The notes beneath the pieces are model-generated. The model did not search any database and was not told where the DNA came from. It was given only the letters and a program-made list of their open reading frames with translations. This document shows positions 39,501-48,844 of a stretch of DNA of 55,611 bases, piece after piece; position 1 is the first letter of the stretch, and every line of letters begins with the position of its first letter. The stretch spans positions 711,713 to 767,323 of the forward strand of contig NW_014577074.1 in the NCBI RefSeq assembly GCF_000485595.1, written 5' to 3'. Origin of the DNA: Priapulus caudatus. Its lineage: Eukaryota; Priapulida; Priapulimorpha; Priapulimorphida; Priapulidae. The translations under genes and the position numbers were made by a program.

Positions 39501-42500
39501 ACACCATGTATTGTTCACTACACACATTACACCACCATTGTATTGCCTTGTTCACCCACAAACATACACACCATGTATTGCCTTTTTTTCACCCACAACC
39601 ATTACCACACCAATGTATTGCCTTTGTTCACCTACCAACACATACATACCATTTGTATTGCCTTGGTTCAACCACACACCACACATTACCATGTATTGCT
39701 TTGTTTCACCCACAAACATACCACACCATGTATTGCCATTGTTCACCCACACCACATACACACCGATGTACTTTACCCTTGTTCACCCACAAAACATACA
39801 CACCATGTTATTGCCTTGCTTCAACCACTACACACACAATACCCATGTATTGCTTTGCTTCGACCCACAAACATACACACCATGTATTGCCTTGTTTCAC
39901 CCACACACAAATACACACCATGTATTGCCTTGTTGTCACCCACAAAACATACACACCATGTATTGCCTCTGTTCACCCACAAACATACACACCATGTATT
40001 GCCTTGCTTCACCTACACACATACATACCAACTGTATTGCCCTTTGCTTTCAACCACACACACAGCATACCATTGTATTGCTTTGTTCCACCACAAACAT
40101 ACACCACCATTGTATTGCCTTGCTCACCCACACACCATACCACACCATGTATTGCCCCTTTGTTCACCCACATAACATACCACACCATGTATTGCCTTAG
40201 CCCTCACGCCACACACGATTACACACCATGTATTAGCCTTGTCACCACACACATACACACATGTAGTGCACTTCGTTCACCACACACATAACACCATGTA
40301 TTGCCTTCGTTGCACGCCTACACACATTACACACCATGTATTGCCTGTTCAACCTACACACATTACGCACCATGTATCTTGCCTGTTCACTACACACCAT
40401 ACACACCATGGTATTGCCTTGTTCACCTACACACATAATCACCATTGTATTTGCCTTGTTCACCCACACACATACACACCATGTATTGCCTTGTTCACAC
40501 CACATTACAGGGACACACCATGTATTTGCCTAGTGTTCACCTACACACATACACACCATGTATTGCCTTTCGTTCACCTACACACATACACACCATGTAT
40601 TGCCTTGCTTCATACACACATACACACCATGTATTGCCTGTTCACCTAACACACATACACACCATGTATTTCGCCTTGTTTCACCACTACACAGACACTA
40701 CCATTGTATTACCTTGGCTCACCTACACACATACACACCATGTATTGCCTTGTTCACCCACACACATACACACCATGTATTACCTTGCTCACCCACACAC
40801 ATACACACCGTGTATTGCTTTGTTCACTCACATGCAAACACATTATGTATTGCTGTCCTCATGGCGACCTATAATCACGACTCTATGCTTCCTGCTGTAT
40901 TACACATTGTGTACTGCCTTTACTACTGCATCTTAACTTACTTACCCCCATTATATTACCATTACTTTGCCATACCTACTGTACCCATAATTTACTATAC
41001 CTTCTGTACCACCTTGCCACACAACCCCTACTGTATTACACCTACATTACTATACCTTCTGATTTGACATGCTGCACCAGATCTGTTGTAAACTATTTTT
41101 TACAACTTTACCCCTACTGCCATAAACGATGCAGTATTACTGCTACCATGACCATATCTATACTCTCCATCGATACAGATATGACCACGCTGCTACTGTA
41201 TTCACCAAAGTAGCTTCACCCATGCTGTACCACCACTGCTATATTTGGGATACATACCATCGTGGCATACCATCCAATAGACCACGTTCCCTATGGCATC
41301 ATTGTTTGGTCCCATCTCCACTGTAATACTATACTGTAACTACCAGCTCTTACTATAGCTTGAATACTGCACTACCCTTCGTGTAACTCGACTAATGCAC
41401 TACTTAGCAAGGCCTAATCACAAATAAATTAGAAATCTCAAAATCAATGTGTCAATTAAAAAAACAAAAAACAAATGTAACTAACGTGGCAGTGATGAAG
41501 TGGTATCGTCTGAATGCACAAGTATAGACCAAAAAATTGCAGCTAAATTTTCCGTTTACGGATATCATTACTTCAATCTTCACACTTTCACACGTGCTCT
41601 ACTTCTACATCAAGCAGGTTAAAACCTCAACCATCTGGATGTAATCATTGTGCACCACACTGCCACTTCCGCATGGATTAGCTTTTATAAATCAGCAAGA
41701 GACCATCTTTACAGATCTAAAGGTCTTTTGCAGTACATTTCTATGCTACAATTTATGCGGGGCTAAAGCCGTAATGGATATCTATACTGGAATGACCAAC
41801 ATAATATCAGGAGTAGATAATAGGGATTCCCTATTATCTACTCCTGATATTATAGTACAGCGAATAGGAGATTCACTTACATATATTTCAACATATCTGC
41901 CAATTTCTACTAGTGGACAATATTTTCTTGTGTGAAAGTGCAAACTTTTCATTCGTTTTAATTTGCAAGGCTTTGTTATGTCTTTAGTTATGCTTACGTG
42001 ACAGTGCCTTCTGCTTGCTTATGCTGACACCAAGGATGGTTTCCATAGGTAGATCCGTCCGTGGAATCGTCACGCCACTGGGCGGTAACATGATGTTCTG
42101 CAAGCTGCCGAAGTTACACTCTGGAGGGAGAATCTTGTAACACACCGCATGTGCCTGCAATCACATCAACATAACATGGGACCACACGAAGAAGCCATCA
42201 TTTCCTCCACAACACAGCCGCGCAGCGCTTCCGAAAAGTACCTTGATTGCTTCCAGAGCCCCCAAGCAACACAACTCTGAGACTGGCTGCCTAATAGAAG
42301 TATAAAAACTTAGTACACACACGAAATGCAGATAACTGAGTTTAAGGTGCTTCAATCATAGTTATTCATCTTAGTCCACTATTTTTTTCATCCATTTATG
42401 CCAAAATTGGTATAAGCTTTGCTACCTGCGTATCATTTAACTTGCACAAGACCAATGGTCAGCTACTCTTCAAATATAAATAGTTAGTTAGTTGTCATCA

Positions 42501-45500
42501 AGAGCATATAAAACCTATATATTATTTGTACTTAATGGCATATTTTGGTTTAATAAATACATGACAATAATGAAGATATAGATCTAAAAATTTTCAAATA
42601 AAGCAAATTGTCCCTTGACCCCTCAGGATTTTATTGGCTCCTTTAAGTAGCAACTTTTTATACAATAACACTAACTGAAATATTAACTCAGAAAGCTTCT
42701 TTTCTTTTGAGATACCCCAAATGACAGATAAGAACACTATCAACAGCAGTGCTAATGGCTTTTCTTTACCCCGCACAAAGAAAAACAAAAAGCGAGAACT
42801 TGCATAACTCTTGCATAATGCATTTATGCAGATTCCAAGTACTCAAAAGTTCACATGTGGAATGAATGGTATATGAGATGTTTGGGATATTCTGCATTTC
42901 AACGCCATGCGTCAGAGCAGAGGGGTTCTGCTGATATGTATACACACTAGCCTAGGCTACATTCACAGGCAAAGCTAACTGCTGTCACAACACACAGCAG
43001 CCCATACAATAATAACAACCCTCTCTAAACAATTAAACAGATGAATCTCAGCCAATGAGAGAAAGGAATGGCCATAGTGGAGACAAAACATGAACACGGT
43101 TGAAGTGCCAGACAGTGAAGGAACATAACAGCTAGACACAGGCTGTGACAGCAGCAGCGCCAGCAGTGAGGCCAGGCTAGCAATGTTACTCACCGTTACT
43201 CCACACCACTCGCAGCGTATACCAGCCAGGCACTCCGCTGACCAGCACGTCTTTTTACATAGTAAACATTTGGAATTGGCCGGCAAGTTGCCTTCTCTCC
43301 AGTGATGGAGCTGAACAACTTGGGCCTGCAACGACAATAACGGGCGTCCGAGAGTGTCGGTAAAACGAGAAGCTCTGTGCGCCGCATCCAGATGCTGCTC
43401 CCATCGACGTGACCTCGAAGGCTCGCCGCCGCCGCCGCCGCAGCAGCAGCGTGCTCCTCGCTCGTGTCACTGTACAGAGGAGGCTTCTCGCTCCTACCCC
43501 TCCCCCCCTCCCCCCCTATATGAGCCCTCAGTCAGTTAGCACTAATGTTCCAAGCCACCCGCTGCAGTAAACGGATCCTTTGAATCGCTTCTTCTGAGAA
43601 ATCCTACAGAGCACGGTGGGAAAGCATTATTTAACGCCCGCACCGGTGCTCTGAACTTAAAATGTGACAAACTGTGACACGTGAGACAGAGCATACAGTA
43701 AAAAAACTAATACCCTTCTTACAACTCCACCAATACTCTCCACTCGCCAATCGAACTAACAGCAAAAGGTCACAATGACAGCAATAAAATACCCATTACA
43801 ATTTCAGGTTTGATCAAACAAAGGTGCCGGTTAATGCTAACTCGGAGTTCCCCACTGTTGACAAAGCCACAGTTTACTGAGATATTAGCTCCAAATTTTC
43901 TCAGAACTGCCTAATTTAAATTTCCGCTTTGTTTACACTTCTAAGCCAGTTTATGCAAATTGTGGTGCGAGAGTGTCAACCTGTGTGTGCACTGCTCAGC
44001 ATTGGTTGCCCCCCCCCACGTGTGCCACTCCCGCGCAGCCACTTATAGTAGCTTGCACCCCCACGACGTGGAATCCAGCGTCTCGCAGTGACTCTGCAAT
44101 CAACTAAATTAGGCTTCCGATTTTACTCCTCACAACAAACTTAATCCTGACGGAATGTGGAGGGAGACCCCGGCACTGTCGACACGTGCACGCGTGGCAC
44201 ACCACAATACTGAGAACGGTGGTGCGCAACACACTCCCGCCGAGATACGCCGAGAGCAAACATCAATACGCGCGATACCCTTCGATGCCACCCTAAAACG
44301 GTGACGCTGCACTCTGTCAAGCTGAGTCGAATAGCATGTAAATCTTAATGGCGTGCTCAGAACCTCAAGTTAATAGCGAGGAACGTCCCATCATAATGCG
44401 CCATTTCCGTGTCTTAAAAACTGCATCGAATTTCTCCAAGGCTATTACCACTGGTAATCTAACGTTCGTGCAACACAAGATCACACCACATACTTATGAA
44501 TACTTACAATTTCTCTATTTGGAATATAGGTCGCACACTCTTTGCAGTCACTAACGACAAAATCTTGACATTCTAAGTGGGCATAATATTCACATACTGA
44601 AAAAGCAAGCAACGTTGCACACTTTATAACATGTGCCACTAAAACTGATTAATAGGAAATCACTCACATAAATATATCATATTGGCTGTTCATATATTCA
44701 CATAAATATATCATATTGCGTTGACCGACTTTTTATAGTTATTACGAGCATATGTCAAATTATAATTCAGTGAAAGCTCATACGTTTTAAATTAGGAAGT
44801 CTGGTGACCTTACTTTGACACGTGATCAATCAGCATTCAACAGAGAAACCTTTTCATTAGAATAACCTTTACAAACCAGAGTAAAATCATTGCAAGTTTT
44901 AAATTTTCCGTGACACAACTCAATGATAACAGTGCAGTGGAACAAAGCCATGAGTGCGTGCGTGCGTGCATGCTTTGTGTGTGTAGTATACACGTCTATC
45001 TGTGAGACTATGACACACTCCATACATCTACAATGCAGGCAATTTTACACAATCCAATATGCACGTATTTCCAGTTCATAGATTGATTACCAAGAGCAGT
45101 GCAGGTAAATGATCAATCAATAAACATCTCTGTGACACTGCTCAACCTGTTTCTTTAAATGGCAATGATGAAATAGCTTGTATTTTTTAAAGCGAGTTCG
45201 ATAAACACGTGTTCATACACACGTCGCATTTTCACTCCCTGAATCTTGATTATAACTCCTGGTTGAAAATTGGTAAAAGCTCATCGCACCACTTAATAGG
45301 TTGAGCCACTTTTAATCACCTAGTAACTGAACGTCACTCAAAACGAATAGGAAAGTGTCTTTATCACACGGCCAACATTAAGGTCAATTGAAATATTATG
45401 TACAGAGAAATAAATGGCAATTAACTACGAGTAATGTGTGAGTGGCTACAATATTACTGCTATAAAAGACTGACTTTTAACCACAGATATTCGGGCCAAT

Positions 45501-45835
45501 ACAGACACGTTGGCTTCCATAAGCAACTAGGTACACACACATGCACGCGCGCGTGCACACACACACGCACGTACACGCACACACAACATGGCTTCCAATC
45601 CCTGCTTATATATAAAACCTATATAATTTTAACCCAAAAAGATTTAACGATTTTATGAATCGATCCACATTTACACATTATAGACTAATAAAAACCATGA
45701 CTTTAACCATTACTACGGTAACAATTACTTACTTTCACATCTTATTGCCCAACTATCTTCTAGCCGTTTCCGACAGACATTACAAAATTTCCGTTTGAAG
45801 TGGCCAGGCTCTGACCAACAGTGTGGAACCGGGTT
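20140..45835 (-). CDS. DGKQ: diacylglycerol kinase theta orthologue, 5' end missing
   Basis: Exons, 5' to 3' on the minus strand: 45835-45733, 44596-44508, 43325-43194, 42154-41998, 38546-38412, 37925-37831, 36265-36193, 35907-35763, 30704-30562, 30090-30029, 29829-29679, 29446-29289, 29065-28914, 28344-28238, 27538-27388, 25392-25189, 24922-24767, 24454-24289, 23795-23697, 20253-20140. All are GT-AG and in phase: 863 residues plus stop. In fragment numbering: C1 domain (1-60, [17 protein letters not shown]), extended C1 with [14 protein letters not shown] (70-125), a low-complexity linker ([11 protein letters not shown]), RA-type domains (~205-360), DGK catalytic core (~488-640) with [17 protein letters not shown] (ATP-binding GGDGT at 548-552) and [15 protein letters not shown], accessory domain with [16 protein letters not shown] and [14 protein letters not shown], and a basic tail. 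It phosphorylates diacylglycerol to phosphatidic acid, ending DAG/PKC signalling. The first C1 domain and start codon were not found. Two alternative last exons are possible. Confidence 0.95.
20718..20840. repeat. (GTGCGT)n microsatellite
   Basis: Imperfect GTGTGC/GTGCGT tract between the two candidate terminal exons of DGKQ. The His/Thr/Arg-rich frames across it are artefacts. Confidence 0.85.
21003..21083 (-). CDS. DGKQ: DGKQ terminal exon, proximal duplicate
   Basis: A second copy of the last exon, 750 bp nearer the body of the gene. Acceptor TTCTTTCTGGGCAG ends at 21084. The frame codes [20 protein letters not shown] then SDEKRA and TGA (21005-21003), in the same phase as the distal exon. 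It keeps the basic IKRR patch but replaces the acidic end. The pyrimidine tract is better than that of the distal exon. No AATAAA was seen before the distal exon, so it could be an alternative terminus with another signal, a poison exon, or a decaying duplicate. Confidence 0.6.
   Translation of the reverse strand, partial: ATMLKKTKIKRRNTEPVILPSDEKRA
21084..23696. other. DGKQ penultimate intron, nothing else recognised
   Basis: 2.6 kb upstream of the proximal last exon. It contains an AGGAGG run and a short TG tract near 21420. Long but unconvincing frames on both strands (21169-21597 plus, 22073-22405 minus) have composition-driven content and no family resemblance. Confidence 0.45.
24647..24713. 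repeat. (ATG)n microsatellite
   Basis: About 20 uninterrupted TGATGA units in the DGKQ intron between exons 24922-24767 and 24454-24289. It produces the poly-Ile frame on the minus strand. Confidence 0.95.
25393..27395. repeat. 35-bp minisatellite filling a DGKQ intron and overlapping its 5' splice site
   Basis: About 55 tandem copies of a 35-bp unit; in plus orientation it contains ACCTGCCTATACCTGTCACT and then an AATTCAGCCCCTGTT, AATGTAGTACCTGTT or AATGCCGCCCGTGTT ending. On the transcribed minus strand each unit carries ATTAGTGACAG|GTATAGGCAG. The authentic exon 27538-27388 ends ATTAGACAG|GTATGGGCAG, so the array starts within the last nine exon bases. Only ~25 bp at the acceptor end of the intron are non-repetitive. 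Copies at 26,950-27,390 are clean; those from ~25,560 to 26,900 are full of indels. Confidence 0.95.
27388..28344 (-). CDS. DGKQ: DGKQ catalytic-core exons (GGDGT and GTGND)
   Basis: Exon 28344-28238 codes the nucleotide-binding [14 protein letters not shown]. Exon 27538-27388 codes [20 protein letters not shown] and [20 protein letters not shown], ending in the split Arg codon of DRW. Both motifs needed for kinase activity are intact, so the gene is not an obvious pseudogene. The P-loop-like motif of the preceding exon (29065-28914) reads NVKSGGCQG where vertebrate theta has NPKSGG; I recall nematode DGK-1 sharing the Val form. Confidence 0.93.
31870..32540. repeat. old degenerate tandem repeat with GATGAGATATACA motif
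   Basis: The string GGATGAGATATACA or a close variant recurs at about 31891, 31965, 32102, 32253, 32388, 32427 and 32472, usually near AGACATGACATTAGACAGCC-like text. This suggests a strongly decayed minisatellite with a unit of roughly 40-75 bp. Confidence 0.4.
32995..33512. repeat. (CT)n low-complexity tract
   Basis: About 520 bp of CTCT with CTCC and CTTC interruptions, purine-rich (GA) on the DGKQ sense strand. The long Ser/Leu and Arg/Glu frames here are composition artefacts. Confidence 0.97.
34675..34995. mobile_element. PIF/Harbinger-type MITE
   Basis: The element 34678-34992 starts AGCCTAGCGCAGATCTGCGA and ends with the inverse (reading AGCCCAGTGCAGATCTGCGA on the other strand). 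It is flanked by TAA on both sides (34675-34677 and 34993-34995). A 3-bp TWA duplication is the mark of PIF/Harbinger elements. It is 315 bp with no transposase. Confidence 0.75.
35363..35744. mobile_element. hAT-type non-autonomous element beside a DGKQ donor
   Basis: The element 35371-35736 has ends TAGTGTTGTCA and TGACATCACTA, and 8-bp flanking repeats ACGGTTAA (35363-35370) and ACGATTAA (35737-35744) with one mismatch. The 3' end is internally duplicated (CCGATGATCGAGTATAATCG occurs twice). A longer relative is at 38607-39356. The right end is 18 bp from the 5' splice site of exon 35907-35763. Confidence 0.8.
35763..35907 (-). CDS. DGKQ: DGKQ exon with NAGNAG tandem acceptor
   Basis: The acceptor reads TTTACCAGCAG, so splicing can start at 35907 or 35904, adding or dropping one Ala. 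The exon codes [14 protein letters not shown] and [20 protein letters not shown], then TLR; the last part matches the family's LKIYPGWLK region of the RA-type domain. Confidence 0.85.
36266..37830. other. DGKQ intron, nothing recognised
   Basis: 1.6 kb of AT-rich intron between exons 37925-37831 and 36265-36193. No repeat family, RNA gene or additional exon is evident. Confidence 0.5.
37978..38263 (-). mobile_element. tRNA-derived SINE
   Basis: On the minus strand the 5' end (~38245) has a pol III A box TGGCTTAATTGG and a B box GGTTCGACTC in tRNA-like spacing. A ~170-bp unrelated body starts at GGGTCATACCAAAGACTTGA and ends AT-rich. The direct repeat CTAATTGTAT flanks it at 37978-37987 and 38254-38263. 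Anticodon and acceptor stems do not pair properly, so it is a retroposon and not a functional tRNA gene. It sits in the DGKQ intron between exons 38546-38412 and 37925-37831. Confidence 0.8.
38412..38546 (-). CDS. DGKQ: DGKQ linker exon with NAGNAG tandem acceptor
   Basis: The acceptor GTGTTGCAGCAG allows starts at 38546 or 38543, changing one residue. The exon codes a Ser-rich, then charged, linker: [20 protein letters not shown] and [11 protein letters not shown]. It is probably disordered, between the C1 domains and the RA domain. The intron just upstream begins with the second 35-bp minisatellite. Confidence 0.8.
38560..40855. repeat. 35-bp minisatellite next to a DGKQ 3' splice site, split by a transposon
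   Basis: Unit CATACACACCATGTATTGCC + TTGTTCACCTACACA, period 35 (e.g. 39364 to 39399). One unit lies at 38560-38606, then a hAT element, then ~42 units at 39357-40855. On the DGKQ sense strand the unit contains TGTGTAG|GTGAAC, and the text TGGTGTGTATGTG runs directly into the acceptor of exon 38546-38412. Copies between ~39,500 and 40,700 carry many indels. Confidence 0.95.
38599..39364. mobile_element. hAT-type element inserted in the minisatellite, with a nested element
   Basis: 38607-39356 starts TAGTGTTGTCAATCGGTTGT and ends GATCGTGACATCACTA, like the copy at 35371. Flanking 8-bp repeats are ATACAGAC (38599-38606) and ATACAAAC (39357-39364), one mismatch. It contains a second 318-bp element, 38972-39289, with ends CAGAGATGCCAAC and its inverse, flanked by CCAAGC on both sides (38966-38971, 39290-39295). 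Neither encodes a transposase. Confidence 0.8.
40856..41800. other. DGKQ intron, low-complexity T/C-A rich remnant
   Basis: Continuation of the intron beyond the minisatellite. Repeated TACTGTA/TATTAC words suggest an old decayed repeat to ~41,340; the rest is unremarkable. Confidence 0.4.
41801..41853. repeat. perfect 53-bp palindrome of the ATCAGGAGTAGATAATAGGG family
   Basis: Arms 41801-41826 and 41828-41853 are exact inverted copies (ATAATATCAGGAGTAGATAA...) around one central base. It looks like the two ends of the MITE at 11431-11624 fused with the middle lost. It lies 145 bp downstream of a DGKQ donor (exon 42154-41998). Confidence 0.85.
42155..43193. other. DGKQ intron, nothing recognised
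   Basis: 1.0 kb between exons 43325-43194 and 42154-41998. No repeat or extra exon seen. Confidence 0.5.
43350..44320. promoter_or_regulatory. CpG-rich block inside DGKQ, possible internal promoter
   Basis: This part of the intron upstream of exon 43325-43194 is much richer in GC and CpG than its surroundings. It includes a (CCG)n/(CAG)n run (43424-43450), C-tracts and, on the minus strand, CTCATATAGGGGGGG near 43510-43525. Such a block just 5' of a C1 exon could be an alternative promoter giving a shorter kinase. No start codon in frame with the exon was proven. Confidence 0.25.
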
Positions 45836-47077
45836 CTGCAACAGATATAATACAACATAATAAGATCCAACGGTCATACAAATATTTTTTTCAACCATAT
45901 ATGTAAAAGAACGAGAAAAACAGGGTGTAAGAGTGGGACACCTTTTGAAAACAAATAGGTAGGAAACAGTGTGGTCACAACCCTCTATTCAGCTACACAC
46001 TACGGTAATCACAATCCTCTTAGTCTACTTAAGCTATACACCAGAGTAGGCACAACCCCTCTTCTCAGCCCTACATCTGGGTACTAGTTACAATCCCCAG
46101 CTATACTCGGCCGTACGTCATGGCAGCTACAGCCCCTAGTTCATCTCAGCTGTGCGTTGAGCCAGACCCTGAATAGCACAGAACGATTTGCATGAGCTTA
46201 ATTTTCGCTGCTTGCCCACGCGCAGCCATCAGGCATCACCACGGCTGCTGCTGCTGCCTGCAACAATCACTCTGCTAGTCGGTCAATTTTATGGCATTTG
46301 CTATACGTACAAACGGCATATGAAACTTTCAATGACATATATTTTTTATGGCAGTCATCGATCGGCTGGATGTAGCTGGGTACAGCATCTCGTCCCTGGT
46401 GTCTACGGCAGTAGCCGCCTGGTTGCGTGGAAAAGCAGGCTCGTTCTCACGCGGTGCGTAGAATCATATATATATATAGAACTCTGCATTTAATTGCATC
46501 TAAAATATTTCCTAACTATTTTACGTGTCACCTGTCAAACAGGAAATACTGGCCATCAGAGGAAGACCCACTGAGACTTCATAACACAGCGATGCACAAG
46601 CCAAAATAGATTATGTTGTTATACTATCAGGAGTCTATCAATAGACTCCTGGTACTATCAGGAATGACTAATAATAGATCTAATAATAATCTATTATTAT
46701 TCACTCCTGATACTATTCTGTAAATTTAATAACAGTGCCACATACCAAAAAGAGCAATGTATGCGTATACGGGTACACATACACACACACAAACCATTTA
46801 AAAATAGTCGCATTAATAATAATAGGGTCGCGTCTTTTACGAAACTGCATGTACATCAAGACAGCTATAAACCATACCTCTACAGAACTGTTATAACATC
46901 CAGTTAGTTTCAAGAAAGAGTCAGCTAACCAGTGTGTATTACAGAACTGCTTACCATTTTACTCAAACGAGAAACTAAATATTTGCAAACAAAACATTAT
47001 TTGTAATAATAATACAATGAATTTGCAAAATTCACTGGCTATTTACATGACCACACGACAGCAGTAATTCCGAAATA
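45836..47077. other. upstream DGKQ intron or 5' flank, no exon found
   Basis: I looked on the minus strand for the missing first C1 domain (H-x12-C-x2-C and a W-G motif) and saw none. It contains the hairpin pair at 46624-46715. Confidence 0.4.
46624..46715. repeat. two adjacent hairpins of the ATCAGGAGT family
   Basis: First hairpin: ACTATCAGGAGTCTAT CA ATAGACTCCTGGTA (46624-46655). Second: TACTATCAGGAATGA ... TCACTCCTGATACTA (46653-46715), with an AATAATAG core. The ends match the MITE termini at 11431 and 41801. Confidence 0.7.
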
Positions 47078-47085
47078 GTAGGTCT

Positions 47086-47298
47086 CAGGGGAGAGATAGT
47101 GAATATAGAAATAAGTTGTGGATATAGAAATCAGTTAACCCTAACCCTAACCCCAACCCTAACCATAATTCTAACCCTAACCCTATCCCTAATTCTAAAA
47201 TAAAACAAAATTAGCCAAAAATAATAATAAATAAAATAAATAAGAGACAAAATTAGCCAATCAGAGCCGTCCCCTAGCGGATCACTATCTCTCCCCTG
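47086..47298. mobile_element. inverted-repeat element carrying telomere-like CCCTAA repeats
   Basis: Perfect 16-bp inverted ends CAGGGGAGAGATAGTG (47086-47101) and CACTATCTCTCCCCTG (47283-47298). The interior has ~60 bp of CCCTAA and variants (47136-47197), then AT-rich DNA. The word TTCCGAAATAG occurs on both sides (47069-47079, 47310-47320), a possible though oddly long flanking duplication. No coding capacity. Confidence 0.7.
47136..47197. repeat. interstitial telomere-like (CCCTAA)n
   Basis: About nine CCCTAA or one-mismatch units. It fits the animal TTAGGG telomere. It is internal to an inverted-repeat element and hence not a chromosome end. Confidence 0.8.
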
Positions 47299-47789
47299 TG
47301 CAAAATTCTTTCCGAAATAGATAAAAATAATAATAATTTCACCATCATTTCGCATAATTTTGCTTTTGAGTAAAATCTGTCAAGTTGGAAAATGTTTTGC
47401 TTAAAAGATGTCCATGCCAGGGGTGAACGCACGAAACGCAAATGATAACATTTCATTTCAGGCTGCTCGATTCTTTTCGATTTGGAATCGCGTTGATTTT
47501 TCTTGAATTGAATCTAGTTTGATTTGGAATCTTTTCAAACGCGGCTACTACTAAAATGCTCTCGGTACGTCTCGTGCTTATATATCGCGTTAGCCGATGA
47601 TGTGCTAGGGAGTGGTTCGTCACCGCCGGTGCCGACTTGCCAATTTCGAGGTGTTAAGGAAGACATGGCACGTTCACAATGAGCTATCGCACTCTGCACT
47701 GGGATGCAGCGTGACGTCCGCACACAGTACAGCACGCGCTTCCTATATTTGCTTAATGAGAGCCGCAGCTCCCTAGTTTACTACGGCTA
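47299..47789. other. no gene recognised; minus-strand TATA-like element
   Basis: TATATAAGC on the minus strand near 47578-47586 lies in a CpG-containing stretch, and a 66-codon minus frame spans it. It might be the promoter of a minus-strand gene such as DGKQ, but no exon with a usable donor was found. Confidence 0.25.
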
Positions 47790-47799
47790 TTGGCAGTAG

Positions 47800-47810
47800 T
47801 GATGCTGCTG

Positions 47811-47842
<32 letters not shown>

Positions 47843-48065
47843 ACTACTGCTGCTCTTGCTGCTGCTGCTGCTACTGCTGCTCTTGCTGCTGCTGCTGCTA
47901 CTGATGCTAACTGCTGTGCCTACTTGCTACTCTGCTGCTGCTGCTGGTGGTGGTGGTGGTAGCTGGTGGTGGTGTAGTCGGTGGGGTGGTGGTAGTGGGT
48001 GTGTGTGTGGTGTGGTGGTGGTGGTGGTGTGGGTGTGGCTGTGTGGTGGTGTGGTGGTGCATGTT
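47800..48065. repeat. (CTG)n then (GGT)n arrays
   Basis: CTG with CTA/CTC interruptions (47800-47945), then GGT/GTGGTG (47940-48062). The poly-Leu and poly-Val/Gly frames follow from this. It is the inverted partner of the CAG-rich region at 51770-53220. Confidence 0.95.
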
Positions 48066-48840
48066 ATGCTCATTATCACCCAACCGGCTTTTTTTATATT
48101 CAGTTCTGTCCCTCTTCATTTCTTCGTCCTCCTTATTTTCGTTTTTGATCTCTCTTGCCCTCTCCCTCCCCCTTTACACACATATATATATAATATATAT
48201 TATATCTGTCCGTCTCTCATGTGCCATCTCTCTAACTACCATTCCCACTTCCACTTTCACTCCCACACGCATGCACCCACAGATCCCCCTTCTCTCTCCA
48301 AGCTCAAGGTTAAGGGACAGTAATGTGTAACTCAATAGTGAGTAGCCTTCGTACGTAAGTCGTACTTATCAAATATTTAAGATTTTACTAATTGTTCTAC
48401 TAATTAGTGAGTAGCAAAATGTGTTAGCATGTTGTAGCAATACATATATATATGTTAAGTTGCGAGTGTGTGCCGTCAATCGGACCGGACTGGCTTGTGT
48501 TGCATAATTGGTGTCAGTGAGCTAATAGGATTTAGGCTAATTAATAACAGTCTGGAATAAGTCTGAAACCCATCCAATCCCGATTTCTACAATTGACTTG
48601 CACCATGTAACATATAGTAAAATACATTGAAATGGGACCGTCGTGCTCAAAAGTTACCAGTCACGGAGACTGCATGCGCCGGTGGACTGCTATCTCCGCC
48701 ACTGTTAATACTTATGCCAGTTACATTCTTCCAGCTAGTCTTTTACTCTGAACCATAAAAATGCAATGTTGGCCTAACGCCTCCTGTATCTTCACAAAAC
48801 CTGCTGTAATAAGTGTATTGCCACTGCAATCGTTATGGCA
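48066..48840. other. no gene recognised
   Basis: A short TA microsatellite at ~48184-48210 and otherwise unremarkable sequence. Confidence 0.5.
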
Positions 48841-48844
48841 CTCA

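Noticed and set aside
39339-41067. Frames of 160-306 codons rich in HHVLP/CIALF
   Set aside because: Translations of the 35-bp minisatellite; frame changes come from indels within it.
47136-47197. A chromosome end
   Set aside because: Telomere-like repeats are short, degenerate and enclosed by inverted repeats with normal sequence on both sides.
47535-47735. First exon of DGKQ on the minus strand
   Set aside because: A TATA-like element and a 66-codon frame exist, but the frame closes without a good donor and shows no C1 or family N-terminus.
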